Assembly (NCBI GenBank): GCA_002753135.1
Contig: PDZV01000003.1
Location: 62,001 to 126,000 of the forward strand
Length of the DNA stretch: 64,000 bases
Origin: Magnetococcales bacterium WMHbinv6
GTDB lineage: Bacteria > Pseudomonadota > Magnetococcia > Magnetococcales > Magnetaquicoccaceae
Direction of reading: 5' to 3'
Shown: one piece after another, positions 43,648-52,474 of the stretch
Layout of the letters: each line of letters opens with the position of its first letter
Position numbering within the stretch: the stretch's first letter is position 1
Notes under the pieces: generated by a model
Told to the model about the DNA's origin: nothing
Seen by the model: the letters and a program-made list of their open reading frames with translations, nothing else
Database searches by the model: none
Program-made: the position numbers and the translations under genes

Positions 43648-44254
43648 GATTATCGAGACCGGGGCGTTGCAGGTCAATTGCCAACTGTTAGGCAGTGAAG
43701 AGAGCGGAGAGGCGCTGCTGATTGATCCGGGTGGAGATGCCCATCGTTTGTTGCAGTATCTGCAGCGCCTGGGCTTGCGTCTGACCCATATCCTCAATAC
43801 TCACGGCCATTTTGATCATATCGGAGCGGTGGCAGAGTTGCAGCAGAAAACCGGCTGTCAATTTTGGATTCACGAAGCGGATCATCTGCTGGTGGAAGCG
43901 GCCCCGGTCCATGCCGCCTCCTGGGGATTGCCTTTCGGTCAGCTGCCGCGCATCGACCGCACGCTGCATGACAATGAAATCGTGCAGATTGCCGGTCTAT
44001 CGCTGCAAGTGATCCATACCCCTGGTCACACCCAAGGTGGTGTCTGTTTGCGTTGGGGAAACGAGATGGCGACCGGAGATACTCTGTTTGCTGGTTCTGT
44101 GGGCCGTACCGATTTGCCGGGTGGCAATACCAGCCGCCTGCTGCACTCCATTCGCAACCGCCTGTTGGCGCTGGACGATTCTATTGTCTGCCATCCAGGC
44201 CATGGCCCCTCCACCACCATTGGTCGGGAACGGCGCAGCAATCCCTATTTGTAG
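43631..44254 (+). CDS. MBL-fold metallo-hydrolase (glyoxalase II/YcbL-like)
   Basis: A 207-residue metallo-beta-lactamase-fold hydrolase. The metal motif THGHFDHIGAV (HxHxDH) is followed by HTPGHTQGGVCLRWG (third metal His), TGDTLFAGSVGRTDLPGGN (Asp bridging ligand) and CHPGHGPSTTIGRERRSNPYL (last His and the R-x-x-NPY C-terminus typical of the YcbL group). This group has weak glyoxalase II activity on S-lactoylglutathione. The N-terminus LQVNCQLLGSEESGEALLIDPGGD is standard. Overlaps the WGR gene; convergent with parB. Confidence 0.92.
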   Translation: MNLIHEIIETGALQVNCQLLGSEESGEALLIDPGGDAHRLLQYLQRLGLRLTHILNTHGHFDHIGAVAELQQKTGCQFWIHEADHLLVEAAPVHAASWGLPFGQLPRIDRTLHDNEIVQIAGLSLQVIHTPGHTQGGVCLRWGNEMATGDTLFAGSVGRTDLPGGNTSRLLHSIRNRLLALDDSIVCHPGHGPSTTIGRERRSNPYL

Positions 44255-44289
44255 AAGGTGGTCTGCCGGGATGGAGACAGAGGCCGGCC

Positions 44290-45204
44290 TCAACCGGCTG
44301 TCTCTGCCAGCAGGCGCTTGACCAACGCCTCCAGCTCCGCTGGCGAGAGATATTCGAGAATCACTTTGCCCTTGCCGCGCACCTGGGTGATGGTCACTTT
44401 GCTGCCCAGGGTGGTGGCAAGCCGACTCTCCATCTCAACGATGGCCGGCTCACGATGGCGTCCACGCGGTGTCGGCGCGGCGACCGTAGCGGTATCGGCG
44501 GCTTGCTCACGTTCCGAGAGTTCCCCCCGCTCCCGGCGTACCAGCACTTCCGTCTCCCGTACCGACAACCCCTGCACGGCAACCTCTTCTGCCAACTGGA
44601 TCAGACGTTCTGGACGTTCTTCCAGCCCCAACAGAGCCCGGGCGTGACCGGTCGAAAGGGTGCCATTGGCAACCCAGTTCAACACCGGTTCCGGCAAGCG
44701 CAACAGACGCAGCAGGTTGGTGATTGCCATCCGGCTTTTGCCTACCCGGCGACCAATTTTTTTGTGGCTGTAATCGAATTCGCGCATGAGCAGATCATAG
44801 CCTTTGGCCGCTTCGATCGGATTGAGATCCTCTCGTTGCACATTTTCCAGGATGGCCACTTCCAGGGATTCGCCATCGCCCATGGCACGCACCAACACGG
44901 GAATTTTTTCCAGTCCGGCAATGGCTGCTGCCCGCCAGCGCCGTTCCCCGGCAATCAGTTCGTAGCGTTCGCTGTTTTCGCCCAAAGGGCGGACCAAGAT
45001 CGGTTGCAGCACACCCTGTTCCCGGATCGATTCCGCCAACTCCTCCAGGGCAACCGGATCCATATCGCCACGGGGTTGGCGCGGATTGGGTTGGATATGT
45101 TCCAGGGGCAGCAGACGAATTGCCTCCTGCTCTGAGGTTAACATGGCCGCATCGCCCAGTAACGAACCGAGGCCGCGGCCCAGAGTCATGGATTCCATGG
45201 TCAT
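44290..45204 (-). CDS. parB: Chromosome partitioning protein ParB (Spo0J)
   Basis: A 304-residue CTP-switch DNA clamp that loads at parS and spreads on origin DNA. The ParB/Srx domain has LPLEHIQPNPRQPR, the CTP motif GERRWRAA and ENVQREDLNPIEAAKGY; the helix-turn-helix is KKIGRRVGKSRMAITNLLRLLRLP; the C-terminal dimer domain follows a proline-poor linker. The ATGA overlap with parA indicates coupling. Two candidate binding sites are at 29.5 and 32.4 kb. Length matches chromosomal ParB proteins. Confidence 0.97.
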   Translation of the reverse strand: MTMESMTLGRGLGSLLGDAAMLTSEQEAIRLLPLEHIQPNPRQPRGDMDPVALEELAESIREQGVLQPILVRPLGENSERYELIAGERRWRAAAIAGLEKIPVLVRAMGDGESLEVAILENVQREDLNPIEAAKGYDLLMREFDYSHKKIGRRVGKSRMAITNLLRLLRLPEPVLNWVANGTLSTGHARALLGLEERPERLIQLAEEVAVQGLSVRETEVLVRRERGELSEREQAADTATVAAPTPRGRHREPAIVEMESRLATTLGSKVTITQVRGKGKVILEYLSPAELEALVKRLLAETAG

Positions 45205-45974
45205 GGATTGGCTTCCTTTTTACGCAAAATTTCCTGGGCCAGCTGCATATAGGCGCGTGAACCCGTCGATTGAAGATCGTACCAGATTACCGGCTTGCCA
45301 AAACTGGGGGCTTCGCTGACAGCCGTGTGACGTGGAATCACCGTATCAAACACCTTCAGTCCCAGGTGTTGACGCACTTCCCGGGCAATTTGCACCTGTC
45401 CAGGAGCCGTTGCATCAAACATGGTCAGCAGGATGCCCCCCAACTGCAGAGCGGGATTCAACCCCCTGCGCACCAATTCCAGGGTGCGTAGCAATTGGCT
45501 CATCCCTTCCATGGCGTAAAATTCACACTGCAGCGGCACCAGAACGCTATCGGCGGCAACCTTGGCGTTGACGGTCAGCAGACCAAGGGAGGGAGGGCAG
45601 TCGAGCAGAATATAATCATAACTGCTGCCTGCCCCCTGCAACCGTTTGCGCAACCAGCTTTCCCGTGCGCTGGTGTTGACCAGTTCAATTTCGGCACCGC
45701 TCAAATCCGGGGAAGAGGGGACCACATGCAGCCAGGGCGAGATGATCTGCCGTACCACCTGTTCCAGGGGGTTGTGGCCGATCAGAAATTGATACAAGGA
45801 GGGTTGCGGGCTGTTTTTGCGCAGGCCGAAACCGGTCGAGGCGTTGCCTTGCGGATCGCAATCGAGCAAAAGCACTCTCTGTTCACAGGCAGCCAAGGTT
45901 GCCGCCAGATTGACGGCAGTGGCGGTTTTGCCGACACCTCCTTTTTGATTGACAATCGCAATGGTACGGGACAT
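45201..45974 (-). CDS. parA: Chromosome partitioning ATPase ParA (Soj)
   Basis: A 257-residue Walker-type ATPase. The deviant Walker A is VNQKGGVGKTATAVNLAATLA, followed by LLLDCDPQGNASTGFGLRK and LLDCPPSLGLLTVNA (Walker B). It makes gradients on the nucleoid that move ParB-parS complexes. It has no N-terminal helix-turn-helix extension, so it is the chromosomal type. It lies between rsmG (17 bases) and parB (four-base overlap). Confidence 0.97.
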   Translation of the reverse strand: MSRTIAIVNQKGGVGKTATAVNLAATLAACEQRVLLLDCDPQGNASTGFGLRKNSPQPSLYQFLIGHNPLEQVVRQIISPWLHVVPSSPDLSGAEIELVNTSARESWLRKRLQGAGSSYDYILLDCPPSLGLLTVNAKVAADSVLVPLQCEFYAMEGMSQLLRTLELVRRGLNPALQLGGILLTMFDATAPGQVQIAREVRQHLGLKVFDTVIPRHTAVSEAPSFGKPVIWYDLQSTGSRAYMQLAQEILRKKEANP

Positions 45975-45991
45975 AACCGGTGTCTATCCAA

Positions 45992-46702
45992 TTATTGATT
46001 CGATTGGCGGCCTGCATTGGCCGGACGCACTTTTTTGATCAGTTGTACGATGACGCTGTCGCCCTCATCGTGCAGGGCATGGACAACGGGTTCCTGAAAC
46101 AGTCGGCTGACCGGAGCCCGTCGCCATTCTGCAAATTCATCGGCATGATTGCGGCCTTTGAGTACCAGATAGGCACCGCCGGGACGCAACAAGGGGGCGG
46201 CCAATTCGCCACCGTAGCGCAAAGAACCCAATGCCCTGGAAACGACCCGATCATAGGTCTTTTTTTCCGCTGCGCCAAGCGCTTCCGCACGTTGGGCCGA
46301 AACACGGACACGATCGGACAATGCCAATTGTGTGACAACCTCCTGCAAAAATCTGGCTTTTTTGCCAATGCTCTCGATCAGGTGAATCCGCTGCGGCGGT
46401 TGACTGAGAATGGCCAGGACAATACCGGGCAAACCGCCCCCGGAGCCCAAATCGGCCACACGCGCCTTCGGAGGCAAAAAAGGCAACAAGGGCAGCGCAT
46501 CCAACAGGTGGCGGGAGAGCAAATTTTCCACGGCGGAGGGGCCGATCAAATTGAAGTGACGATTGGCTTCCAACAGCATCTGGCTGTACTGCTGCAGATC
46601 GCTACACTGCCGACTGGTCAACGGTCGGCCAGAAATCTGTTCCATACGGGCAAAACAGGCTTGCCAGGCGGTTGCGGTAAAGGGAGTTGCCAAAGAATCC
46701 AT
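45992..46702 (-). CDS. rsmG: 16S rRNA (guanine527-N7)-methyltransferase RsmG
   Basis: A 236-residue methyltransferase of the SAM fold, formerly gidB. Visible motifs are FNLIGPSAVENLLSRHLLDAL, motif I VADLGSGGGLPGIVLAIL, LIESIGKKARFLQEVV, YDRVVSRALGSL and YLVLKGRNH. The cluster rsmG-parA-parB is the usual origin-associated order, but mnmG, mnmE and yidC, which often precede rsmG, are absent; a PilZ gene begins on the other strand. The start is ambiguous: ATG at 46702 (MDSLATPF) is chosen; TTG at 46798 is in frame but would give a long N-terminus. Confidence 0.93.
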   Translation of the reverse strand: MDSLATPFTATAWQACFARMEQISGRPLTSRQCSDLQQYSQMLLEANRHFNLIGPSAVENLLSRHLLDALPLLPFLPPKARVADLGSGGGLPGIVLAILSQPPQRIHLIESIGKKARFLQEVVTQLALSDRVRVSAQRAEALGAAEKKTYDRVVSRALGSLRYGGELAAPLLRPGGAYLVLKGRNHADEFAEWRRAPVSRLFQEPVVHALHDEGDSVIVQLIKKVRPANAGRQSNQ

Positions 46703-46938
46703 CGCTTTTCGCTGCACTCTGCTCAGATCATTAACCAGTGAAGAAAAGGAGTGACGATCAAACCCATCATTGATACGCGGAAAAAACCGTTTGAACAAGC
46801 AAAATGCTGTTTTTCTCTTGCATTGTATTGAATTTTTTTCCTAGTCTGTAGGGGGCCCGGCGATTACCATTAACCGATTGCTGGCGCAAAAATTGCGTGC
46901 AAGGATCGCACACGCAACCGTTGCAATGAGGCGAAAAG

Positions 46939-47979
46939 ATGAGTACATGGAAAAAACTGGTCTCCCAGTTGACTGGAGGAGACAAAAAAGAAAAAAAAAT
47001 CGAAACATTGGTCGGTACGGAAGAAGAAGACAACACCATCGTGACCGATGAGTTTCGCATTATCGAGATGCTGATGCATGTCGTCGATGCCAAATCAGAG
47101 GTCATGTTGACCTTTGGCAATAAGGTGCTGGTTTATAAAGCCCATTTTTTGCCGGAAAAAGAGACTGGACCAGGTGCCAGTGAAGAGCCTTCCAGTGAGT
47201 ATATCCGCAACAAGGCCTATATTGTCCTGGGACAAACGGATCCGCCCGGCGGTCCGGTCAAGCTGGCCAATGGCCACACTGCGACCTTTTCGTTTGTTTT
47301 TGGAAGCAAATTCAACGAATTTACTGCCGATATCTATCAGGCCATTCCCGATGCGATGGCCCAGACCGCTGGTTTGGGTCCAGGCGGGGTGCCGCAACGT
47401 CCCAGTATCTCGGGCATGCCCGGCATGCCGGGTCGTCCCGGCGCGCCCGCAGCCCTGTTGCGTCCTGGTGCGATGCCGATGGTTCCCTTGCGTACGGCCA
47501 AACCGCTGGCTCCTGCCCCGGGTACACCGCAGGCTACACAGGAACCGGAAGCCGAATCAACCATAACCTGCAAAATTACCTTTCCGGATAAACTGTTCAG
47601 CAAGCCGCAACGACGGGCGGCAGCACGGATCAAATACTATGCAGAGGCCCGGGTGGTCATGAACATCAGCCGGGAGGCGGGAACCGTCTTTATGGCAGCC
47701 ATCGCCGATGTTGGGATCGGTGGCGTTTGCTTCTATTTGCCGGAGGAAGAGGCGCAACTCTCGGAAGGGGCAGAAGTGGAAGTTTCCTTTTCCTGGGAGG
47801 AGGATGAAAGACAGGTCAGCGTCAAGGGAACCTTGATCAAAATGGGCACCCGCCACTCCAAGCCCGCCGGTCAGATCGTGTTCAACGTCGATTCCTATGA
47901 ACATGTTCGGGAGATCGGAGAATTGGTGGCCCATGTGGAACGGTCCCGTTTACAAATGCGGAAGCATGCCATTGTCTGA
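46939..47979 (+). CDS. PilZ-type protein with proline-rich linker
   Basis: A 346-residue protein. Residues about 25-145 form a beta-rich, YcgR-N-like domain (FRIIEMLMHVVDAKSEVMLTFGN). Residues about 155-210 are a Met/Pro/Gly-rich linker (PGMPGRPGAPAALLRPGAMP). Residues about 215-345 are the PilZ-like domain: SKPQRRAAARIKYYAEARVVMNI with the R-x3-R motif and AAIADVGIGGVCFYLPEE, where the usual D/N-x-S-x-x-G motif reads D-V-G-I-G-G. Loss of the Ser could affect binding of cyclic di-GMP. Start ATG after a weak GAGGCG. It precedes another PilZ gene after 67 bases. Confidence 0.75.
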   Translation: MSTWKKLVSQLTGGDKKEKKIETLVGTEEEDNTIVTDEFRIIEMLMHVVDAKSEVMLTFGNKVLVYKAHFLPEKETGPGASEEPSSEYIRNKAYIVLGQTDPPGGPVKLANGHTATFSFVFGSKFNEFTADIYQAIPDAMAQTAGLGPGGVPQRPSISGMPGMPGRPGAPAALLRPGAMPMVPLRTAKPLAPAPGTPQATQEPEAESTITCKITFPDKLFSKPQRRAAARIKYYAEARVVMNISREAGTVFMAAIADVGIGGVCFYLPEEEAQLSEGAEVEVSFSWEEDERQVSVKGTLIKMGTRHSKPAGQIVFNVDSYEHVREIGELVAHVERSRLQMRKHAIV

Positions 47980-48046
47980 CCTTAATCGGAAGCAGCCATC
48001 AGGATCCGCGAGGGGTCGGATTATTTGAACAGATAGGGAGAGATTC

Positions 48047-49924
48047 GTGATCAACGTCAAAACCAAAAGGCAGATCAGAAAGCCGCGTAATATTGTGGAA
48101 ATTTTGATGATCGCCATCGAGGAGAATGCTCTGGTGGATGTCATCATCCAGCCTTCCGGGGTGCGCACCAATGCCTTTTTTGTCTGCCAGGATGGCAACA
48201 TGGGCAAACGTGAATCTCTTCTGCTCACCTCTTTGAACACCGAAGAGGAGATTCGGGCCTGTCGGGAAAGCACCGGGATCAAGATTTTTTCCCAAACCGT
48301 GCGCTACCTGATGGAGTTGGATGGCAAATTCATCGATTTCGTCGAGGTGCGCGGCACACCCTGTATTCGTCTGGCCTTTCCTGAAGTGATCTATATTTCG
48401 GCGCAGGCGCGGCAATTCAGTCGGCGTCGGGTGCCCTTCAGCATCGACATGCCGATTTCCATCGATATGAAAAACGACCGGCCTTTCAAGGCCCGGGTCT
48501 TTGATATTGCCGTTGGCGGCTGTTCTTTTATCCGCCATGTCGATGAGTCCCATCTCTTCAAACCGACTTTTCCCAAGGGAACCTCCCTGAAAGGAACGCT
48601 CCACTCGCCGGACCGGACCAATCCCTACGAAATTCCGGTGACCGCCGTGGTGCGGAAAATTTTTACCCTGCGCAACCGTTACAACGAAATCATGGAGTTG
48701 ATTGGTGCCGAATTCACCTTGATTGCCACCGATGCCCGAGGTGATTTCAACAAGCTGATGCGCTTTGTCGATGATGAGTTTACCCGTACCCGCAATCAAA
48801 CGAATCCGGTTATTGATCGCTGCGTGTTGGAACAGGAGGGGTTGGAAGGAAACTATTCGGAAGTGCAACAGGCGGTGGAATCCGGCGACCCGGATCTGAT
48901 GTTGGGCCTGTTGTCGATTTGGCGCATGGATCCCAGCGCCCGGCGGGCCTTGATCAGCGGTATTATCAAGATTGGTATGACCCGTTCCGGCATTTCGGCA
49001 CAGCTGGTGACCGCCTTGCAGATTATTGCCACCATCGAATGGTCGCCGGATGCCGATATTCTGGTGGAGGCGGTGATCGAACGGCGGCATGTTTCCAGTG
49101 CTTTGCGGGTGTTGGAGATCATTCCGGAAGATTCGGTCAACACCGATGCCCTGGTCAAGCTGATCGTCATGCACAGCTCTCCAGAAAAGCTGTTGGAGGC
49201 GGTGCGGATTTGTGGCAACAAGCCTCGTATTCAGCAACATCTGCTGCCGGTGCTGTCACGGACAGCCCCGGCCAAATATCTGATTGAGGCCTATCAGTAT
49301 ATCCACAAAGAGTCGCCCATGCTGGAAGGGGTGCTGGAGCTGATTCTGGAGAAGGCCAAATCGACCATGGAGCTGATGCCGTTGATCCGTTCGGTGGAAG
49401 ATGTCAATTCAGCGGTTTTCCTGAAATTGATTCAGCGCTTCGCCAAGGGTGCCCCGATCAAAGAGCTGGTGAAACTGCTGGAGATCCAGGTCAGCGACAA
49501 AACCCAGGTGGGTGAGTTTTTGGTGATGGAAATTGTCGCCCGTGGCAAGCCGGAACATATGCTGGAAACTTTCAACTATGTCAGCATGGATTCCTTTTCT
49601 TCGGTTGCCCTGGCTTATGGCCTGGTCAAATGCGGTTTGCCCTACCAGTGGGAGGTTGCCCTCAGCAAGACGGAAACACTGCCCAGAGCCGGGGTGGTTT
49701 TGCGCTATGCCACCTTGAAGCAATCCGTGGAAGAGACGCACGGATTCAATTTGAGCAACATCTCCCGCATGCTCAAACTCGATAAGAGCGTCGAGCAGAA
49801 TAATCTGGCTTTGGCCAAAATTGAAAAGACAGCCAAAAAACTGATGATTGAAACAGAAGATCGTTTGTGTCGTTTGTCAGAAATTCTGCACGGTCAAGTG
49901 ACCGGTCGCTTGAAACGTTCTTGA
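48047..49924 (+). CDS. PilZ-type protein with long helical repeat C-terminus
   Basis: A 625-residue protein. The N-terminal part (about 1-120) resembles the YcgR-N domain; residues about 125-230 are PilZ-like: RQFSRRRVPFSIDMPISIDM (R-x3-R form SRRRVPF) and RVFDIAVGGCSFIR, where the D/N-x-S-x-x-G motif is D-I-A-V-G-G (Ser replaced by Ala). Residues about 270-625 are a repetitive all-helical region (for example PDADILVEAVIERRHVSSALRVLEIIPEDSVNTDALVKLIV) with the look of HEAT-like or similar helical hairpins. GTG start with AGGGAGAG upstream. This gene pair could form a c-di-GMP-responsive or c-di-GMP-independent scaffold; function unknown. Confidence 0.75.
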   Translation: MINVKTKRQIRKPRNIVEILMIAIEENALVDVIIQPSGVRTNAFFVCQDGNMGKRESLLLTSLNTEEEIRACRESTGIKIFSQTVRYLMELDGKFIDFVEVRGTPCIRLAFPEVIYISAQARQFSRRRVPFSIDMPISIDMKNDRPFKARVFDIAVGGCSFIRHVDESHLFKPTFPKGTSLKGTLHSPDRTNPYEIPVTAVVRKIFTLRNRYNEIMELIGAEFTLIATDARGDFNKLMRFVDDEFTRTRNQTNPVIDRCVLEQEGLEGNYSEVQQAVESGDPDLMLGLLSIWRMDPSARRALISGIIKIGMTRSGISAQLVTALQIIATIEWSPDADILVEAVIERRHVSSALRVLEIIPEDSVNTDALVKLIVMHSSPEKLLEAVRICGNKPRIQQHLLPVLSRTAPAKYLIEAYQYIHKESPMLEGVLELILEKAKSTMELMPLIRSVEDVNSAVFLKLIQRFAKGAPIKELVKLLEIQVSDKTQVGEFLVMEIVARGKPEHMLETFNYVSMDSFSSVALAYGLVKCGLPYQWEVALSKTETLPRAGVVLRYATLKQSVEETHGFNLSNISRMLKLDKSVEQNNLALAKIEKTAKKLMIETEDRLCRLSEILHGQVTGRLKRS

Positions 49925-49937
49925 TGCCGCTCAGCCA

Positions 49938-50097
49938 AGGAGCCTGGCGAAAATAGCTTGTGCAGGTTGCGCCGGATTTTGCTCCTCCTGCTAGGCGCAA
50001 AAACGTGCGCATACTTTTAGCATGTAAACATTTTTGCAACGACGCAGGAGGAGCAAAAGACAAGCCAGATGCCCTAAGTTATTTTTGCTAGGCTCCT
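49938..50097 (+). mobile_element. 160-bp terminal-inverted-repeat palindromic element, copy 2 (MITE-like)
   Basis: Terminal repeats at 49938-49959 and 50076-50097 match in 19 of 22 positions when one is reverse-complemented (AGGAGCCTGGCG... versus AGGAGCCTAGCA...). Inside, TTTTGCTCCTCCTGC (49977-49991) pairs perfectly with GCAGGAGGAGCAAAA (50044-50058), and smaller arms nest within. No open frame of interest. The copy at 28.2 kb is about 92% identical over the shared part. No flanking target duplication is obvious. It lies right after the PilZ gene. Confidence 0.8.
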
Positions 50098-50134
50098 AAG
50101 GGGATCCCGTCCTGGCGACGGGATCCCCATTCGC

Positions 50135-50335
50135 TCATGTTTTTCTCTTGTACTCCGCCATAAACGACATGGTTTGCCTGGCTTGGCTTTTGCTCTGTGT
50201 GCGGCAATTGTTTGCGCCGCTGCAGCGGCAGGTGTGGTCGCTGTTGCCGCTTAACGTACCTCGTAGCAGGCGCAGCATCTGCACGACGCTGGCGAGCAAG
50301 AGCAACCAGGCCAATCCTTCTCCCCAATCGATCAT
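50135..50335 (-). CDS. Small Cys-rich membrane protein after feoB
   Basis: A 66-residue protein that overlaps the feoB stop by four bases (ATGA). It has one N-terminal membrane helix (GLAWLLLLASVVQMLRLL, residues about 7-24) and a polar C-terminus with three cysteines (HTCRCSGANNCRT). This is the layout of the FeoB-associated Cys-rich membrane protein family, found downstream of feoB. It could bind ferrous iron or an iron-sulfur unit at the membrane face of the transporter, but this is inference. The overlap and reading direction make it part of the feo operon. Easily missed because of its size. Confidence 0.65.
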   Translation of the reverse strand: MIDWGEGLAWLLLLASVVQMLRLLRGTLSGNSDHTCRCSGANNCRTQSKSQARQTMSFMAEYKRKT

Positions 50336-52470
50336 GTCAGAACTCCTCCCAATGTATGCACCGTCCAGGCGGCCAGCCAGGCCACGGAGAGGCCGAACAG
50401 AGCGGAAAGCAGTGGCCAACGCCAACTCATGGTCTCGCGCCGGATAACGGCAATGGTGGCCAGACAGGGAATATACAACAGGGTAAAGAGCATAAAGCCA
50501 TAGGCGACATGTGCTGGCATGGCATGGGTCAGTTTTTGCTGCAAGACATCTTTTTGCAGCTCATCCTCTTTACCGCTGTGATAAAGCACGCCAAGGGTGG
50601 AGATGACCACCTCTTTGGCGACAAAGCCGGTCAACAAGGCGATTGAGGTACGCCAGTCAAAACCGAGCGGGGCAAAAACCGGTTGGATCCAGTGACCCAG
50701 TTGTCCCAGATAGCGTCCTTCCTGCTCGGCGGCACTCTGCTCGGCCTGCAACGCCTTGATGGCGGCTTGCCGTTCTTCACCCTCTGGCAGCTGTCTTTCG
50801 ATGGTGGCAAGCCGCTCTTCCGGATTCCATGGCAGTTGGACTTCACGAGGATAGGCTTGCAGGAACCAGATGATGATCGAACCAGCCAGGATGACGCCAC
50901 CCATTTTTTTCAAAAATTCAACCGCCTTCTCCCACATATGGCGGATGACCGAACGCAGTGTCGGCCAGCGATAGGGTGGCAATTCCAGAACAAACGGTTC
51001 GGAAACACCTCTGAACAGGGTTTTTTTCAGCAACAGGCCACTGAGCAGAGCTGTCAAAATGCCTAACAGATAGATGGAAAAGACGACTGTACCTTCATGA
51101 GCGGGAAAAAAGGCACCGGCAAAGAGGACAAAAACCGGTAAGCGGGCTGAACAGCTCATGAAAGGATTGATCAGGATGGTTACCAGGCGGTCACGTGGAT
51201 TTTCCATGGCGCGGGTAGCCATAATGGCTGGTACGTTGCATCCGAAACCCATCAGCAGCGGGATGAAGGCTTTGCCATGCAGGCCGATCACGTGCATGAC
51301 CCGGTCGGTGAGAAAGGCCACCCGTGCCATGTAGCCGGAATCCTCAAACAGGGCAATAAAGAGGAAAAGCAGCACAATGGTCGGCAAAAAGACCGCCACA
51401 CCGCCAACGCCCGGCAAAATGCCACCGGTCAGCAACTCACGCAACAGGGAAGGGGCCAACCACTCTCCCACCTGCGCGCCGAGCCATTGAAACAGATCGT
51501 TGATGGTTTCAGCGGGAATTTTCCCCAGGGTAAAAGTGGACTGAAACATGACCCACATCAGCAGGAAAAAGAGCGGCAGTCCCAGCACTCGATGCAGCAG
51601 GAGCGCATCCAACCGTTCGCCGAACCCCATTTGGCTGCCGGTGATCAGGGTTTGCTGGACGGTTTCGCGCAACAGACCGCGGATAAAGCCATAGCGACCA
51701 TTGGCCAGCAACACTTCTGCCGGATCGCCATGCATGGCCGCCAGATGATACCGTTCTGCTTCACCTTGCAAAGCCAACTGTGCGGTCAGCGCCGGGGCCC
51801 CGGGCAACCCTGTGTTGCCTTCCAGCAGTTGAATGGCCCGCCAACGTGCCTGGGAGGGTTGCGACAATCCGGGCAGGCTGTGCATTTTATGGCTCAAGCG
51901 CAGAATTGCCTCTTCCAAATGGCTGTCGTAACGGACAGTCACCCCGCGACGCACCAATTGCTGTTCCGCCTCCTGCACCAGCAGGTCGAGCAACGCTTCA
52001 ATCCCTTCTCCGGTACGCGCCACGGTCAACAACACCGGACCATCCAACAATTTGGCAAAGAGAGGCAGGTTGATCTGAATCCCTTTGCGCCGCGCCTCAT
52101 CAGCCATGTTCAACACATGGACCCGGGGACGACCGGATTCGATCAACTGGGTGGTCAGGAACAGATTGCGTTCCAGGTTACCGGCATCCATGATGTTGAG
52201 GATCAGGTCATAGTCATTGCCCAAGAGATACTCCTGGGCCAACTTTTCTTCCATGGTCAAGGTGGATAGCGAATAGGTGCCGGGCAGATCGACAAAGCGC
52301 AACAACCATCCTTTGTGTTGTGCCTCACCCTCCTTGCGAGACACAGTGACCCCGCTGAAATTGGCAACCCGCTGGCGGGAACCGGTCAGGCGATTAAACA
52401 AAGCTGATTTGCCACAATTGGGGTTACCGGCCAGGGCGATGGTAACTGTTTTCGAGAGTGTCTGCGACAT
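50332..52470 (-). CDS. feoB: Ferrous iron transporter FeoB
   Basis: A 712-residue inner-membrane Fe(II) permease with an N-terminal G protein. Motifs are G1 ALAGNPNCGKSALFNRLTG, switch I KVTVSRKEG-like SGVTVSRKEGEA, G3 RFVDLPGTYSLSTLTMEE, and G4 HVLNMADEAR, followed by the guanine-dissociation helical region (about 175-270). From about residue 290 there are roughly ten membrane helices with the gating segments FMSCSARLPVFVLFAGAFFP and GFVAKEVVISTLGVLY, both carrying the family Cys/Ser-Ala-Arg and Gly-x-x-Lys-Glu features. The start MSQTLSKTVTIAL at 52470 is five bases after feoA. Iron import fits the Fur-regulated promoter upstream. Confidence 0.96.
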   Translation of the reverse strand: MSQTLSKTVTIALAGNPNCGKSALFNRLTGSRQRVANFSGVTVSRKEGEAQHKGWLLRFVDLPGTYSLSTLTMEEKLAQEYLLGNDYDLILNIMDAGNLERNLFLTTQLIESGRPRVHVLNMADEARRKGIQINLPLFAKLLDGPVLLTVARTGEGIEALLDLLVQEAEQQLVRRGVTVRYDSHLEEAILRLSHKMHSLPGLSQPSQARWRAIQLLEGNTGLPGAPALTAQLALQGEAERYHLAAMHGDPAEVLLANGRYGFIRGLLRETVQQTLITGSQMGFGERLDALLLHRVLGLPLFFLLMWVMFQSTFTLGKIPAETINDLFQWLGAQVGEWLAPSLLRELLTGGILPGVGGVAVFLPTIVLLFLFIALFEDSGYMARVAFLTDRVMHVIGLHGKAFIPLLMGFGCNVPAIMATRAMENPRDRLVTILINPFMSCSARLPVFVLFAGAFFPAHEGTVVFSIYLLGILTALLSGLLLKKTLFRGVSEPFVLELPPYRWPTLRSVIRHMWEKAVEFLKKMGGVILAGSIIIWFLQAYPREVQLPWNPEERLATIERQLPEGEERQAAIKALQAEQSAAEQEGRYLGQLGHWIQPVFAPLGFDWRTSIALLTGFVAKEVVISTLGVLYHSGKEDELQKDVLQQKLTHAMPAHVAYGFMLFTLLYIPCLATIAVIRRETMSWRWPLLSALFGLSVAWLAAWTVHTLGGVLT

Positions 52471-52474
52471 AATC

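Noticed and set aside
50088-50327. A 79-codon minus-strand frame overlapping the feoB downstream gene
   Set aside because: Another frame of the same region; the 50135-50335 frame has the membrane helix, the Cys motif and the ATGA overlap.
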